Assembly: GCF_029946505.1 (NCBI RefSeq)
Contig: NZ_JARZHG010000011.1
Coordinates: 62,001 to 126,000 of the forward strand
Source of the DNA: Polyangium sp. y55x31
Lineage (GTDB): Bacteria > Myxococcota_A > Polyangia > Polyangiales > Polyangiaceae
Direction: 5' to 3'
Length of the DNA stretch: 64,000 bases
Made by a program: the position numbers and the translations under genes. Under the pieces are notes generated by a model, which was not told where the DNA came from, searched no databases, and saw nothing but the letters and a program-made list of their open reading frames with translations. Of the stretch, positions 46,201 through 54,200 are shown piece by piece; the first letter of the stretch is position 1; the number at the start of each line of letters is the position of its first letter.

Positions 46201-47065
46201 GAACTACGAGGTGTTCTCGAAGGTCGTCGACGACACGCGCCTCGCCATGGAGGGCATCGCGCTCACGGGCGCGTGGGTCGACAAGGAGAAGGGCCTGCTC
46301 TCGCTGATCGCGCTGGAGATGGGCACCTCGACGCGCCTGCTCTCGTCGCTCCGCGTGGGTGAGGAGGTCGTGGTCATGGGCCCGACCGGCACGCCGACCG
46401 AGATCCCCACGGGCGAGACCGTGCTGCTCGCGGGCGGCGGCCTCGGCAACGCGGTGCTCTTCTCGATCGCGAAGGCGCTCAAGGCGAGCGGCGCGAACGT
46501 CGTGTACTTCGCGGGCTACAAGAACGGCGAGGATCTCTTCAAGCAGGAGGAGATCGAGGCCGCGACGGACCAGGTCGTGTGGTGCACGGACGCCGGCGCG
46601 GAGATCTCGCCGCGCAGGCCCGTGGATCGTCACTTCCGCGGCAACATCGTGCAGGCGATGAAGGCCTACGCGGAGGGCGCGCTCGGCGGCGAGATGTTCA
46701 AGCTCGCGCAGGTGAGCCGCATCATCGCGATCGGCTCCGATCGCATGATGAACGCGGTGCGCGAGGCGCGGCACGGCGTGCTCGCGCCGCACCTGAACCC
46801 GAAGCACGTGGGCATCGTGAGCATCAACTCGCCGATGCAGTGCATGATGAAAGAGGTCTGCGCGCAGTGCCTGCAGCGCTGGGTGGATCCGGAGACGGGC
46901 AAGGAACAGTTCGTCTTCACCTGCTACAACCAGGACCAACCCATCGATCGCGTGGACTTCAAGAACCTGTCGGCGCGCCTCCGCGCGAACAGCGCGCAGG
47001 AGAAGCTCACGAACATGTGGCTGGATCGGCTCCTCGCGAAGAAGCCCGATCTCAGGCGGATCTAG
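43283..47065 (+). CDS. Fused flavoprotein: GltD/NfnB-like half plus PyrK/NfnA-like half
   Basis: 1,260 residues from GTG 43283 (ATG 43286 is adjacent). Residues 1-300 are an uncharacterised N-terminal region. Cysteine clusters Y-C-L-Y-C-H and C-N-D-C-M-K-A-C (about 330-415) are of Fe-S type. An FAD/NAD(P)-binding reductase with V-V-G-L-G-P-A-G-Y and I-G-G-G-L-T-A-I-D follows (about 460-900). The C-terminal 330 residues match ferredoxin-NADP-reductase/PyrK: F-E-P-G-Q-F-Y-R-L-Q, G-P-T-G-T-P-T, A-G-G-G-L-G-N-A, and C-M-M-K-E-V-C-A-Q-C for a 2Fe-2S site. It joins in one chain what are two subunits in NfnAB, so a bifurcating or transhydrogenase-like NAD(P)H role is plausible but not shown. Confidence 0.82.
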   Translation: MMQDGLQVDFSSWVNATSEPSELVLGEPGFVYADLFDAGRLAELTGRFYAYFEAADPTGYERFSKYRACQGSGMTAEEISEALLAGAPHLSRFVVRLFGVEREAEALAAGAEERSPLWAFKKDFAKKRLFKAGAGKAWKGTAVEAAHAARRALAAVGADASRLECGSEAEELAVASATLVLVTIDDVARKAAKAGGASWTPELHEKAAKVRAAIAADSMLAQVAAGAVAVAGDAPTDAEDAAVVAFALDAVEAWLAARRVDHHDPARRWSSLKAPATLDHNQLVQLRRADDNLPELFVGPEHERRHRDGFTLTDRRGTAREVESEVDYCLYCHDRDKDSCSKGLRDNKTGAIKPNPLGVALNGCPLHEKISEMHVMRRSGDSIASLALVCIDNPMLPGTGHRICNDCMKACVYQKQEPVNIPQIETSVLTDVLGLPWGFEIYGLLSRWNPLNVKRPHPRPYIGKNVLVVGLGPAGYTLSHHLALEGFAVAAVDGLKIEPLPVELTGDATRPPRPVKEYKKLYTELDERILLGFGGVSEYGITVRWDKNFLTVLYMTLARHRNFRAYGGVRFGGTLDLDDAWKLGFDHVAIAAGAGRPTIIPLKNNVARGIRKASDFLMALQLTGAYKRSSLANLQVRLPAIVIGGGLTAIDTATELIAYYMIQAEKTDARVAKLIAERGEAATMASFDEEEREFVLEQRAHAAQIREEREKAQREGRAPNLQKLLDAWGGVSLVYRKRVIDSPAYRLNHEEVAKSLEEGVRYIENMAPVEAVLDERGHVRAMIFERQKVDEAGKWTSSGEMVELPARSVCVAAGTSPNVMYEKEKPGTFAFDKKKQYFQPHKAFVDEAGKLHVETVADPREGFFTSFNDGAHAVSFYGDNHPHYAGSVVKAMASAKDAYPHVVSLFAKDIARLGDEPQAARDERRRSLYAKLDEDLKAVVVKVERLTPTIIDVVVRAPAAARKFEPGQFYRLQNYEVFSKVVDDTRLAMEGIALTGAWVDKEKGLLSLIALEMGTSTRLLSSLRVGEEVVVMGPTGTPTEIPTGETVLLAGGGLGNAVLFSIAKALKASGANVVYFAGYKNGEDLFKQEEIEAATDQVVWCTDAGAEISPRRPVDRHFRGNIVQAMKAYAEGALGGEMFKLAQVSRIIAIGSDRMMNAVREARHGVLAPHLNPKHVGIVSINSPMQCMMKEVCAQCLQRWVDPETGKEQFVFTCYNQDQPIDRVDFKNLSARLRANSAQEKLTNMWLDRLLAKKPDLRRI

Positions 47066-47078
47066 GAGCAAACGCGCC

Positions 47079-48095
47079 GTGCATCCGCTCGCGGAGAAGG
47101 TGCTCGCCCGGGACATGCGTGGCACGGCCCGGGCTTGCCGTCTGGCCGACGATCGCACCGGGGACTATCTTACGGTCCTGAAGGATCTGTTCCCGCACAC
47201 GGGCCGCGCCTGGACCATCGGCGTCACGGGCAACCCCGGCGCAGGCAAGAGCACGCTGACGGATCGGCTGATCGCGGTCTTCCGCAAGCAAGGCAAGCGC
47301 GTCGCCGTGGTCGCGATCGATCCGACGAGCCCGTTCTCCGGCGGCGCGATCCTCGGCGATCGCATCCGGATGCAGGCGCATTTCAGCGATCCCGAGGTGT
47401 TCATCCGATCCCTCGCGACGCGCGGCGCGCTCGGTGGTTTGTCGCGCTCGGCCGCGGACGTGATCCGCGTGCTCGACGCGTGGGGCGCGGACGTGATCCT
47501 CGTGGAGACGGTCGGGGTCGGTCAGGACGAGCTCGAGATCACGCGCACGGCGGACACGACGCTCGTCGTGATGGCGCCGGGACTCGGCGATGACGTGCAG
47601 GCGATCAAGGCAGGCCTGCTCGAATGCGCAGACGTGTTCGCCGTGAACAAGGCGGATCGCGAGGGCGCGGACGCCGCGGTGCGGGACCTCGAGCTCATGA
47701 TCGCGCTCGGCGGCGAGGTCGTGAGAGCGGGCGTGCACAGCCGAGGTCACGCGGCGGGCACGCTCGACATCCAGAAGCAGGTGGTGCGGCACGACGCGCA
47801 CAAGTGGGTGCCGCCCGTGGCGCGGACCGTGTCGACGCGGGACGAGGGCGTGGCCGCGCTGGTGACGCAGCTCGAAGCGCACCACACGTGGCTCACGGGC
47901 ACGGAAGCAGGCGCGGCGCGACGATTCGAGCGGCTGCGCGAGGCGATGCGCACGCAGCTCCGCGAGGCGCTGCTCGACGCGGCGATGGGCGAGCTCGGCC
48001 GGGCGCTCGACGAGGCCGCGCAAGCCGTGGCGCACCGGCAGACCGATCCGTACACGGCTGCCGAGCGGCTCGTGACCGCGTTCCGCGGCCGTTAA
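47079..48095 (+). CDS. meaB: Methylmalonyl-CoA mutase-associated GTPase
   Basis: 338 residues from GTG 47079 with TAGGAG upstream. The P-loop is G-N-P-G-A-G-K-S-T-L, then A-I-D-P-T-S-P-F-S-G-G-A, D-R-I-R-M, V-E-T-V-G-V-G-Q (switch) and N-K-A-D (guanine specificity). MeaB gates cofactor delivery to and protects methylmalonyl-CoA mutase. The mutase large subunit lies 11.8 kb away in the same window. It follows the flavoprotein gene by 13 bp and overlaps the convergent nth stop by 3 bases. Confidence 0.96.
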   Translation: MHPLAEKVLARDMRGTARACRLADDRTGDYLTVLKDLFPHTGRAWTIGVTGNPGAGKSTLTDRLIAVFRKQGKRVAVVAIDPTSPFSGGAILGDRIRMQAHFSDPEVFIRSLATRGALGGLSRSAADVIRVLDAWGADVILVETVGVGQDELEITRTADTTLVVMAPGLGDDVQAIKAGLLECADVFAVNKADREGADAAVRDLELMIALGGEVVRAGVHSRGHAAGTLDIQKQVVRHDAHKWVPPVARTVSTRDEGVAALVTQLEAHHTWLTGTEAGAARRFERLREAMRTQLREALLDAAMGELGRALDEAAQAVAHRQTDPYTAAERLVTAFRGR

Positions 48096-48946
48096 GCCCG
48101 CCCGCTCCCCTTCCCTTTCGCTGCCGCCTTTTTCGGCGCGATCCGCGTCGCCCCGCCCTTCTTGACGATGACCTTCTTCACGGTCGTCGTCGTCGCGGTC
48201 GCCTTCTTCGCCGCTGCCTTCTTCGTGGCCGCCTTCTTCGGCGCCGCCTCGATGACCACGGCCGGCCGCTTCCGCGGCGGCTTTCTCCCCACGTTCTCCG
48301 CCGCGAACGCGCTCGGGCACGCGTCGTTCACCCCGCACGCGGCGCACGCGGGCTTCTTCGCGAAGCAGACCCGCCGCCCGTGGAAGATCAGGACGAGCGA
48401 CAGCATGTTCCAGTCCTCGGGCGGGAACAGCGCGCAGAGCCCCTTCTCGATCGTCTCGGGCTTCTGCTCCGTGGTCCAGCCGAGCCGCTGCGAAAGCCGC
48501 TGCACGTGCGTGTCCACCACAACGCCCTCGGGCCGGCCAAACGCGACGCCGAGCACAACGTTCGCGGTTTTTCGCCCGACGCCGGGCAGCTCCACGAGCT
48601 CGGCGAGCGTGCGCGGCACCTCGCCGCCGTGCTTCTCCACGAGCTTCTTGGCGAGCCCGACGATGTTCTTCCCCTTCTGGTTGAACATCCCGAGCCGCTC
48701 GCGCAGGAGCGCCGCGACCTCGGGGATCGGCGCCCTCGCGAGCGAGGGCGCGTCGGGCCAGCGGGCGAACAGCTTCGGCGTGATCTGATTGACCAGCACG
48801 TCCGTCGTCTGGGCGCTGAGCACCGTGGCGACGAGGAGCTGGAACGGGTTCACATGGTCGAGCTCGCAGTGCGCGTCCGGATGGATCACGCGGAGGCGCC
48901 TGAAGGTCTCCTGCGCGCGCGCGCGCTGCTGGTTCGTCGCGGTCAT
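48092..48946 (-). CDS. nth: Endonuclease III with Lys/Ala-rich tail
   Basis: 284 residues from ATG 48946 (earlier in-frame starts to 49006 are possible). Base-excision-repair DNA glycosylase/AP lyase for oxidised pyrimidines. The helix-hairpin-helix L-P-G-V-G-R-K-T-A-N carries the catalytic Lys, V-D-T-H-V-x-R carries the catalytic Asp, and the 4Fe-4S loop is C-x6-C-x2-C-x5-C. After the cluster, about 70 residues rich in Lys and Ala (K-K-A-A-T-K-K-A-A-A-K-K) form a histone-H1-like tail absent from E. coli Nth (211 residues); probably extra DNA binding. Confidence 0.94.
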   Translation of the reverse strand: MTATNQQRARAQETFRRLRVIHPDAHCELDHVNPFQLLVATVLSAQTTDVLVNQITPKLFARWPDAPSLARAPIPEVAALLRERLGMFNQKGKNIVGLAKKLVEKHGGEVPRTLAELVELPGVGRKTANVVLGVAFGRPEGVVVDTHVQRLSQRLGWTTEQKPETIEKGLCALFPPEDWNMLSLVLIFHGRRVCFAKKPACAACGVNDACPSAFAAENVGRKPPRKRPAVVIEAAPKKAATKKAAAKKATATTTTVKKVIVKKGGATRIAPKKAAAKGKGSGRA

Positions 48947-49049
48947 GCCTCGGGTCCCGGTTGAAATGGCCATCGCCCCGCGATTTCGCTCGGCTGCGAG
49001 CGTCATCGGCGGGGCGATGGTTTTACCTTCTGGAACCCCTGATGCAAAC

Positions 49050-49102
49050 GGGGTTTGGGGCGCAGGGCGCCGTCAGGCGACCCGGAGCCCCAAGCGTCGA
49101 AC
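49050..49102 (-). repeat. 53-bp hairpin repeat, copy E1 (inverted)
   Basis: Read on the minus strand it matches the two copies at 51133-51238 with 7 differences in 53. Among these, TGGGGC/GCCCCA replaces CGGGGC/GCCCCG and GGG/CCC replaces GGA/TCC, so both stems stay paired. It sits 21 bp after the Fic gene stop and 104 bp before the nth start. Confidence 0.75.
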
Positions 49103-49123
49103 AGGACCGTGTTTGTCCGGGGA

Positions 49124-50917
49124 TCAGCTCACGAACGCGCGCTTTCGCGTCTCGTACTCGTCGAGGAGCTTCTCCACGCTGGAGAGGGCGTTCTCGACCG
49201 CTTCCTGCACCATCTGGAGCACGGTCGTGGCCGAGCCCTTGAGCGCCTCGTAGTAACGCTGGCGCTCGGTCGAGTGGATGATCGACGGCGGCAGGCCCGA
49301 GCGGATGAGCAGGAGGTTCATGAACAGCCGCGCGACCTTGCCGCTGTCCGACTGGAAGGGATAGACGCGCAGGAGGTCGTAGTGGGCGCGGGCCGCGATG
49401 CGCAGGCCATTGCGGGTTTTGCGCGTCTCGGGATCGTTCAGCCAATCCACGATCTGCCGCACCTTGTAGGCGATCTTGTCGGGCGGCGCATACTCGTGGA
49501 AATACAGCCGGTGCTGCGGGATGTCCTTGCGATACTTGACGGTCTTGATGTCTCCCTCTTCCGGATGGAGGATGAGGTAGATCTTCTTGATCACGTCGAT
49601 CGTAATGGGCAGCTTCTTCTTGCCGTAATCACGGACGAACTCGATCGCCTCCTTGTGGCGGCGAATGTCGTCGTAGGTCGGCTGGAGGTTCGTGTCCGAG
49701 ACCGGCGGCGCATACCCGGAGAGCGCCGTCCGTAGCTCCTCGAACGTGTACACGACGCCTTCGAGCGCGCTGTCGTGGAAGATCCACGACATGTCGAAGC
49801 GGTCCGTGTAGTTTTTCTGGAACTCCTCGCTTTGCGAGGTCAAGCGCTTTTCGATGACCTCGGAGCGCTCCTCGATGGTCGCGCGGCGCTGCGGGGGAAG
49901 GAGCGGCAGCGGGAGCGCCACGACACGCGGCGCAGGCTCGCGCACCGCGATGAGGCGGCCCTCACGCGGCTTGTCGGCCTTGAGGAGCTTGCCCTCCTTG
50001 CCCTTCTTCTTGTCCTTGCCGCCCTTTTCCTTGGCGACCTTTTCCTTGGCGACCGGCTCTCGCTCCTCGACCGGCCTCTCCTTGGCGGCCTTGCCCTTCT
50101 CCTTGAGCGGGAGGGCCTTGGCCTTTTCCTTCGGAGCCGGGGCCTTTTCGGCCTCCTTCTCCTTGCGGGCCTCCTTGTCCTTCTTCGCCGCCTTCGCCTT
50201 CCGGAGGGCTTCCTTGGCGGCGAGCCGCTCGGCCTCCTCCGCCTCGCGCGCGGCGCGGGCCTTGGCGGCGGCCTCGGACTTGCGGGCCTCCTTGGCCTCC
50301 CTCGCCTCCCGCGCTTCCCTCGCCTCCCGGGCCTCGGCGGACTTCTTGCGGGCCTTTTCGGCGGGGCGGACCTTCGCGGCCGGGCGGGCCGGGCGCTTCG
50401 GGCGTGCCGGCTTGGCGACGCGCTTGGCCGGGCGTGCCTTCGCGGCCGGGCGGGCGGCGCGTTTGACCTTGGGGAGCGCGGCCTTCTTCTTGCGCGGGAT
50501 CGCGCGCGCCTTCTGGCGCTCGGCGCGGGCGGGTTTGCGCGCGACCTTCTTCGACTTCTTTTTCGCGATCGCGCGCTTGACCCTCTTCTTCGTCGGGCTT
50601 TGCGCCTTGCGGACCGGAGCGCGTTTGGCGCGGACGACCGTTACCTTTTTCTTCGGCTTGGTCGCCTTGGCCTTCTTGGCGGCCGCGCGCTTCTTCACCA
50701 AGGCCACGCGCTTCGTCGCGCGCGCGGCGGAGGCGGCCTTGCGGACGGCCTTCTTGGCGGCTGGCTTCGCTCGCTTCGTGGCCAGCGCGCGCGGCTTTTT
50801 CTTCAGCTTCGCCGCCGCGGTTTTCCGGGGCGGGGCCGCGCGCCGACTCGCCTTGGCTCGGGTAGCTGCCTTCTTCTTGGTGTTCTTGGCCAATTTACGG
50901 GTCTTTTTAGCCGCCAT
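49124..50917 (-). CDS. Degenerate Fic-domain protein with histone-like N-terminus
   Basis: 597 residues from ATG 50917. The first ~340 residues are almost only Lys/Ala/Arg/Pro/Glu with K-K-A, A-K-K and R-P-A-K-A-R patterns, like histone H1-type myxobacterial DNA-binding tails. The C-terminal ~220 residues form a Fic domain. The expected H-P-F-x-D-G-N-G-R reads Y-P-F-Q-S-D-S-G-K, so the catalytic His is Tyr519, the Asn is Ser and the Arg is Lys. The segment D-S-A-L-E-G resembles the Fic inhibitory helix motif. AMP transfer is therefore doubtful; phosphate- or nucleotide-binding without catalysis is possible. It is flanked by hairpin repeats on both sides. Confidence 0.78.
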   Translation of the reverse strand: MAAKKTRKLAKNTKKKAATRAKASRRAAPPRKTAAAKLKKKPRALATKRAKPAAKKAVRKAASAARATKRVALVKKRAAAKKAKATKPKKKVTVVRAKRAPVRKAQSPTKKRVKRAIAKKKSKKVARKPARAERQKARAIPRKKKAALPKVKRAARPAAKARPAKRVAKPARPKRPARPAAKVRPAEKARKKSAEAREAREAREAREAKEARKSEAAAKARAAREAEEAERLAAKEALRKAKAAKKDKEARKEKEAEKAPAPKEKAKALPLKEKGKAAKERPVEEREPVAKEKVAKEKGGKDKKKGKEGKLLKADKPREGRLIAVREPAPRVVALPLPLLPPQRRATIEERSEVIEKRLTSQSEEFQKNYTDRFDMSWIFHDSALEGVVYTFEELRTALSGYAPPVSDTNLQPTYDDIRRHKEAIEFVRDYGKKKLPITIDVIKKIYLILHPEEGDIKTVKYRKDIPQHRLYFHEYAPPDKIAYKVRQIVDWLNDPETRKTRNGLRIAARAHYDLLRVYPFQSDSGKVARLFMNLLLIRSGLPPSIIHSTERQRYYEALKGSATTVLQMVQEAVENALSSVEKLLDEYETRKRAFVS

Positions 50918-51272
50918 GGAGCGTGATTCCAGCGGTCGCTCGGAGAACCCCCCGCGGCGACACGGCACGATGAGTCTGTCGGGCCCCTCTGGGCCCGTGC
51001 GACGGGGCGTGAGGGTAGCAACCAAGGATTTTGCCCGTCAACCGCTGTTCTTGCACGAACGGCGCGGCCGCGTCGCCTCAATTCGTACCCTCGGCCCCGA
51101 CGACACGCGAAAAGGCCGATCTCGGGTCCCGCGTTCGACGCTCGGGGCTCCGGATCGCCAAACGGCGTCCTTCGCCCCGAACCCCGTTCGACGCTCGGGG
51201 CTCCGGATCGCCAAACGGCGTCCTTCGCCCCGAACCCCGAGCGGCCCTTTCGCGCAGGTCGAACGGCGACGT
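50918..51272. other. 355-bp region between Fic and kinase genes
   Basis: This contains the upstream region of the Fic gene (50918-51130) and two tandem 53-bp repeats (51133-51238). No gene is supported. A short CG-rich spacer with no clear promoter joins the repeats to the kinase stop. Confidence 0.5.
51133..51238 (+). repeat. 53-bp hairpin repeat, tandem copies E2 and E3
   Basis: Two identical 53-base units (51133-51185, 51186-51238) run head to tail. Each folds as CGGGGC/GCCCCG enclosing GGA/TCC and CGCC/GGCG with loop AAAC. They lie 34 bp beyond the stop of the pseudokinase gene, and are in opposite orientation to copy E1 at the other end of the Fic gene. Confidence 0.85.
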
Positions 51273-54200
51273 TCAGGCGTCGATGTTGATGCCCAACTTA
51301 CGACGGATGGCGAAATAGTCCTCGCTGACCGAGAACAGGACGAGCTCCTTGAGGCGCTCTTTCTGCGGCACCGCGCTCGCGGAGTCGTCGGCGGCCTTGA
51401 TGATTTCCTGCGAGATCTCGAGGTCGTTCGCCACGACGAAGCCCGCGCGATCGGCCGTGAGGTCGACGCCCGCGACCCACTTCTTGAGGTCGATCGCTCC
51501 AGCCTGGAGGAGCTTCGTGACGGCGCTCGCGAGCTCGTCGCGCCGCGGGCCCGTGATCACCGCCTCGATGACCGCGAGGTTCTCCTTCACCGGCCCCTCG
51601 ATGTCCTTGGAGATCGGGAAGTTCGGGGAAATGAGCTTGATCGCGGCGAAGAGCCACGCCCGGAGCCCCGTGCCCGTGGGGACGAGGTAGCGGAGGTACA
51701 TGCCGGGCCGGTAGTACGTGAGGTGGCGGCTCGCGATGAACGCGCCCATCTGCGGGGGAACCTCCGTGGCGAGCGCGGCGGCGCCGAGCACGATCGCGGG
51801 GTTGTGGGCGTGGAGGAACGAGAGCCCTCCAGGATCCATGGGATTCTGGAAGCAGATGGGCAACTCGAGGCCCAGCACGCCGGCCGCGAAGACGATCGTC
51901 TGCGAGAGCGGGTACGGGTGCCGCATGAGGTCGATGGCGTAGGCCATCTGGTAGCCGAGCGCCTCGAGGGGCTGGCCGTTCTTCATGATCACGGCCGGCT
52001 GGATGACGGCGAAGACGTTCGTCAGGAGCGGGTCGGCATCGGGGTGCGTGAGGTTCGCGAACCAGTCCTCCTCGCCGAGCGGGACCTGCGCCGCGGCCGC
52101 CGTGTCCGAGCGCATGCGCTTGAAGAAGCGCTCCTCGTCGGGCTCGGCGAAGCTCATCAGCGTGAGGGCCTGGCAGAGGCAGTACGCCGAGTCCGCTCGC
52201 TTCGACTCGGTGTAGAGCTTGCGCAGGAGCTTGTACGGCTCGGGGCGGTAGGGGTTTCTGCGGAGCAGGATCGCCTGCGCCGCCACGGCCTTGTCGAGGT
52301 ACTGCGCGGGGTCGCTCGCGTAGAGCTTGGCGAGCAGCTCCTCGCGCTCGTGGTTCTCGGGATCGAGCGTCTGCGCAGCCTCGTACGCGTCGATGGCGTC
52401 CGCGATCGCGCCGAGCTTGTCCTTGTAGAGCGCGCCGAGCTTCTCCATCGTGGAGAGCACCTTCGCCGTGTCGTTGCGCTCGGTCGCTCGCTCGAGGTCG
52501 ACACGTACGAGGCGCTCGACGCCCTCCCAGTCGCCCTTCTGCTCGCGGACCTCGATCGCCTCGGCGAGCGCCTTGTCGAGCGAGGGATCGAGCTCGAGGA
52601 CCTGGTCGTAGTACTCGATCGCCTTGTCGATGTCGCCGAGCTGGCGGGAGCTGACGATCGCGGCGGTGTGCATGTACTTCGCCTTCTGCCGCTTGTCGTC
52701 GATCTTGCTCGCGAGCTTGAGCACGACCTCGATGAGCTTCGACCAGTCCTTCTCCTCGCTGTAGAGCTGCATCAGCTTGGTCAGGATCTTCCGATCGTCC
52801 GGGCGCTCGTCGAGCGCGGCGACGTAGCTCTTCGCGGCGCGGGTGCGATCGCCGAGCTGCGCCGCCATGATGTCGCCGACGTCGAGGAGGAGCGCGACAC
52901 GCTCGTCGCCGCTGACCACGTCGATGCGGCGCATCTTGAGGCGGATGACCTCCTCCCAGTCCTTCTTCGCCTCGTAGAGGCGCACGAGCGCCGCGATCGG
53001 CTCCGGGGCTTCGGGCATGAGGTCGGCCGCGTCGAGCAGCGGCAGGACCGCTTCCTCGACCTCGCCGAGCGAGAGACGCGCCTGGCCGAGGTAGAGCATC
53101 GCCTCGGCGCGATCGAGCGGATCGAGCTTCTCGGCGAAGCGGTTCGTGAGGTCGACGTAGAGCGCGGCGCTCTCCTTGTACTGCTTGGCGTCGTAACGGA
53201 CCTTCGCCGCGCGGCGGATCGCCTGCGGGACGTCGGGCGCGAGCGCGAGCAGCGTCGGGAGGACGGAGACGGCCTTCTCGGTCGAGCCGATCTTGCTGAG
53301 CGCGTCGATGTAGTGGCTGACCACGTCGAGCGCGAGGTCCTTCGGCATCGCGTCGGAGCGGTTCGCCAGCGACTCGAAGTGCTTGGCCGCCTCGACGAAG
53401 CGCGAGGCGTTGAAGGCGATCTCGCCCGAGACGTAGAGCGCCTTCATGTTCGTGGGATCGAGGTCGATCGCCTTCGTCGCGGCCGCCTGCGCGCGCTCGG
53501 TGTCCTTGAGCTTCTCGTGCAGGAGGAAGGCCATCTCGCCGTAGTGGCGCGCCTTCGCGAGGTTGCCCTCGGCAGCTTCGATCTCGCGGCCGAGGAGCTC
53601 GACGGCGCTCGTGGCGTCGCCGCGCGCGAGGTAGGCGGCGCGGAGCGCGGTGGAGGCCGCGACGTTGCCGGGCTGCGCGTCGAGGGCCTTCTTGTAGCGC
53701 TCGATCGCGCCGTCGCGATCGCCCTTGTCGTCGAGCAGCTTGGCCGCGCGGATCCAGAGATCGGCGCGCGTCTCGGGCGTCGTCGCCTTGACGGCGAGCG
53801 ACTCGATCGCGGAGAGCGCGGCGAGCGCGTCGCCGGACGCGGCGCGGACGTTCGCGAGCGACTCGAGCGCGCCGCCGTGCTGCGGATCGATCTCGATGAC
53901 CTTCTCGTACGCCTTGGAGGCGCGCTCGGGCGAGCCGATCTGCTCGACGAGGACGCGGCCCATCGCGAGGAGCAGCTCGATGCGGCGCTTGTCCTCGGTG
54001 ACGATGCGGAGGAGGCGCTCGTAGAGCGAGACGACGTCCTCCCAGCGCTCGAGCGCGCGGTAGTGCCGCATGAGCGCGGTGAGCGTTCCCTCGTGCGCGG
54101 GATCGATCTGGAGGATGGCCTCGTACGCTTCGGCGGCCTTGCCGTGATCGAGGAACTGCTCGTCGTGGATGCCGGCGAGCCGCTCGTAGAGGTTGATCTT

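Noticed and set aside
43253-47158. A 1,301-residue minus-strand frame opposite the fused flavoprotein
   Set aside because: It lacks any motif and is antisense to a protein with clear FAD, NAD(P) and Fe-S signatures.
49124-50917. Toxin-antitoxin (Fic/Phd-type) module
   Set aside because: No small antitoxin gene is adjacent, and the Fic active-site His is missing.
49050-51238. Inverted terminal repeats of an insertion sequence around the Fic gene
   Set aside because: No transposase or target duplication is seen, one end is duplicated, and the repeats fold as hairpins. Kept only as a repeat finding.
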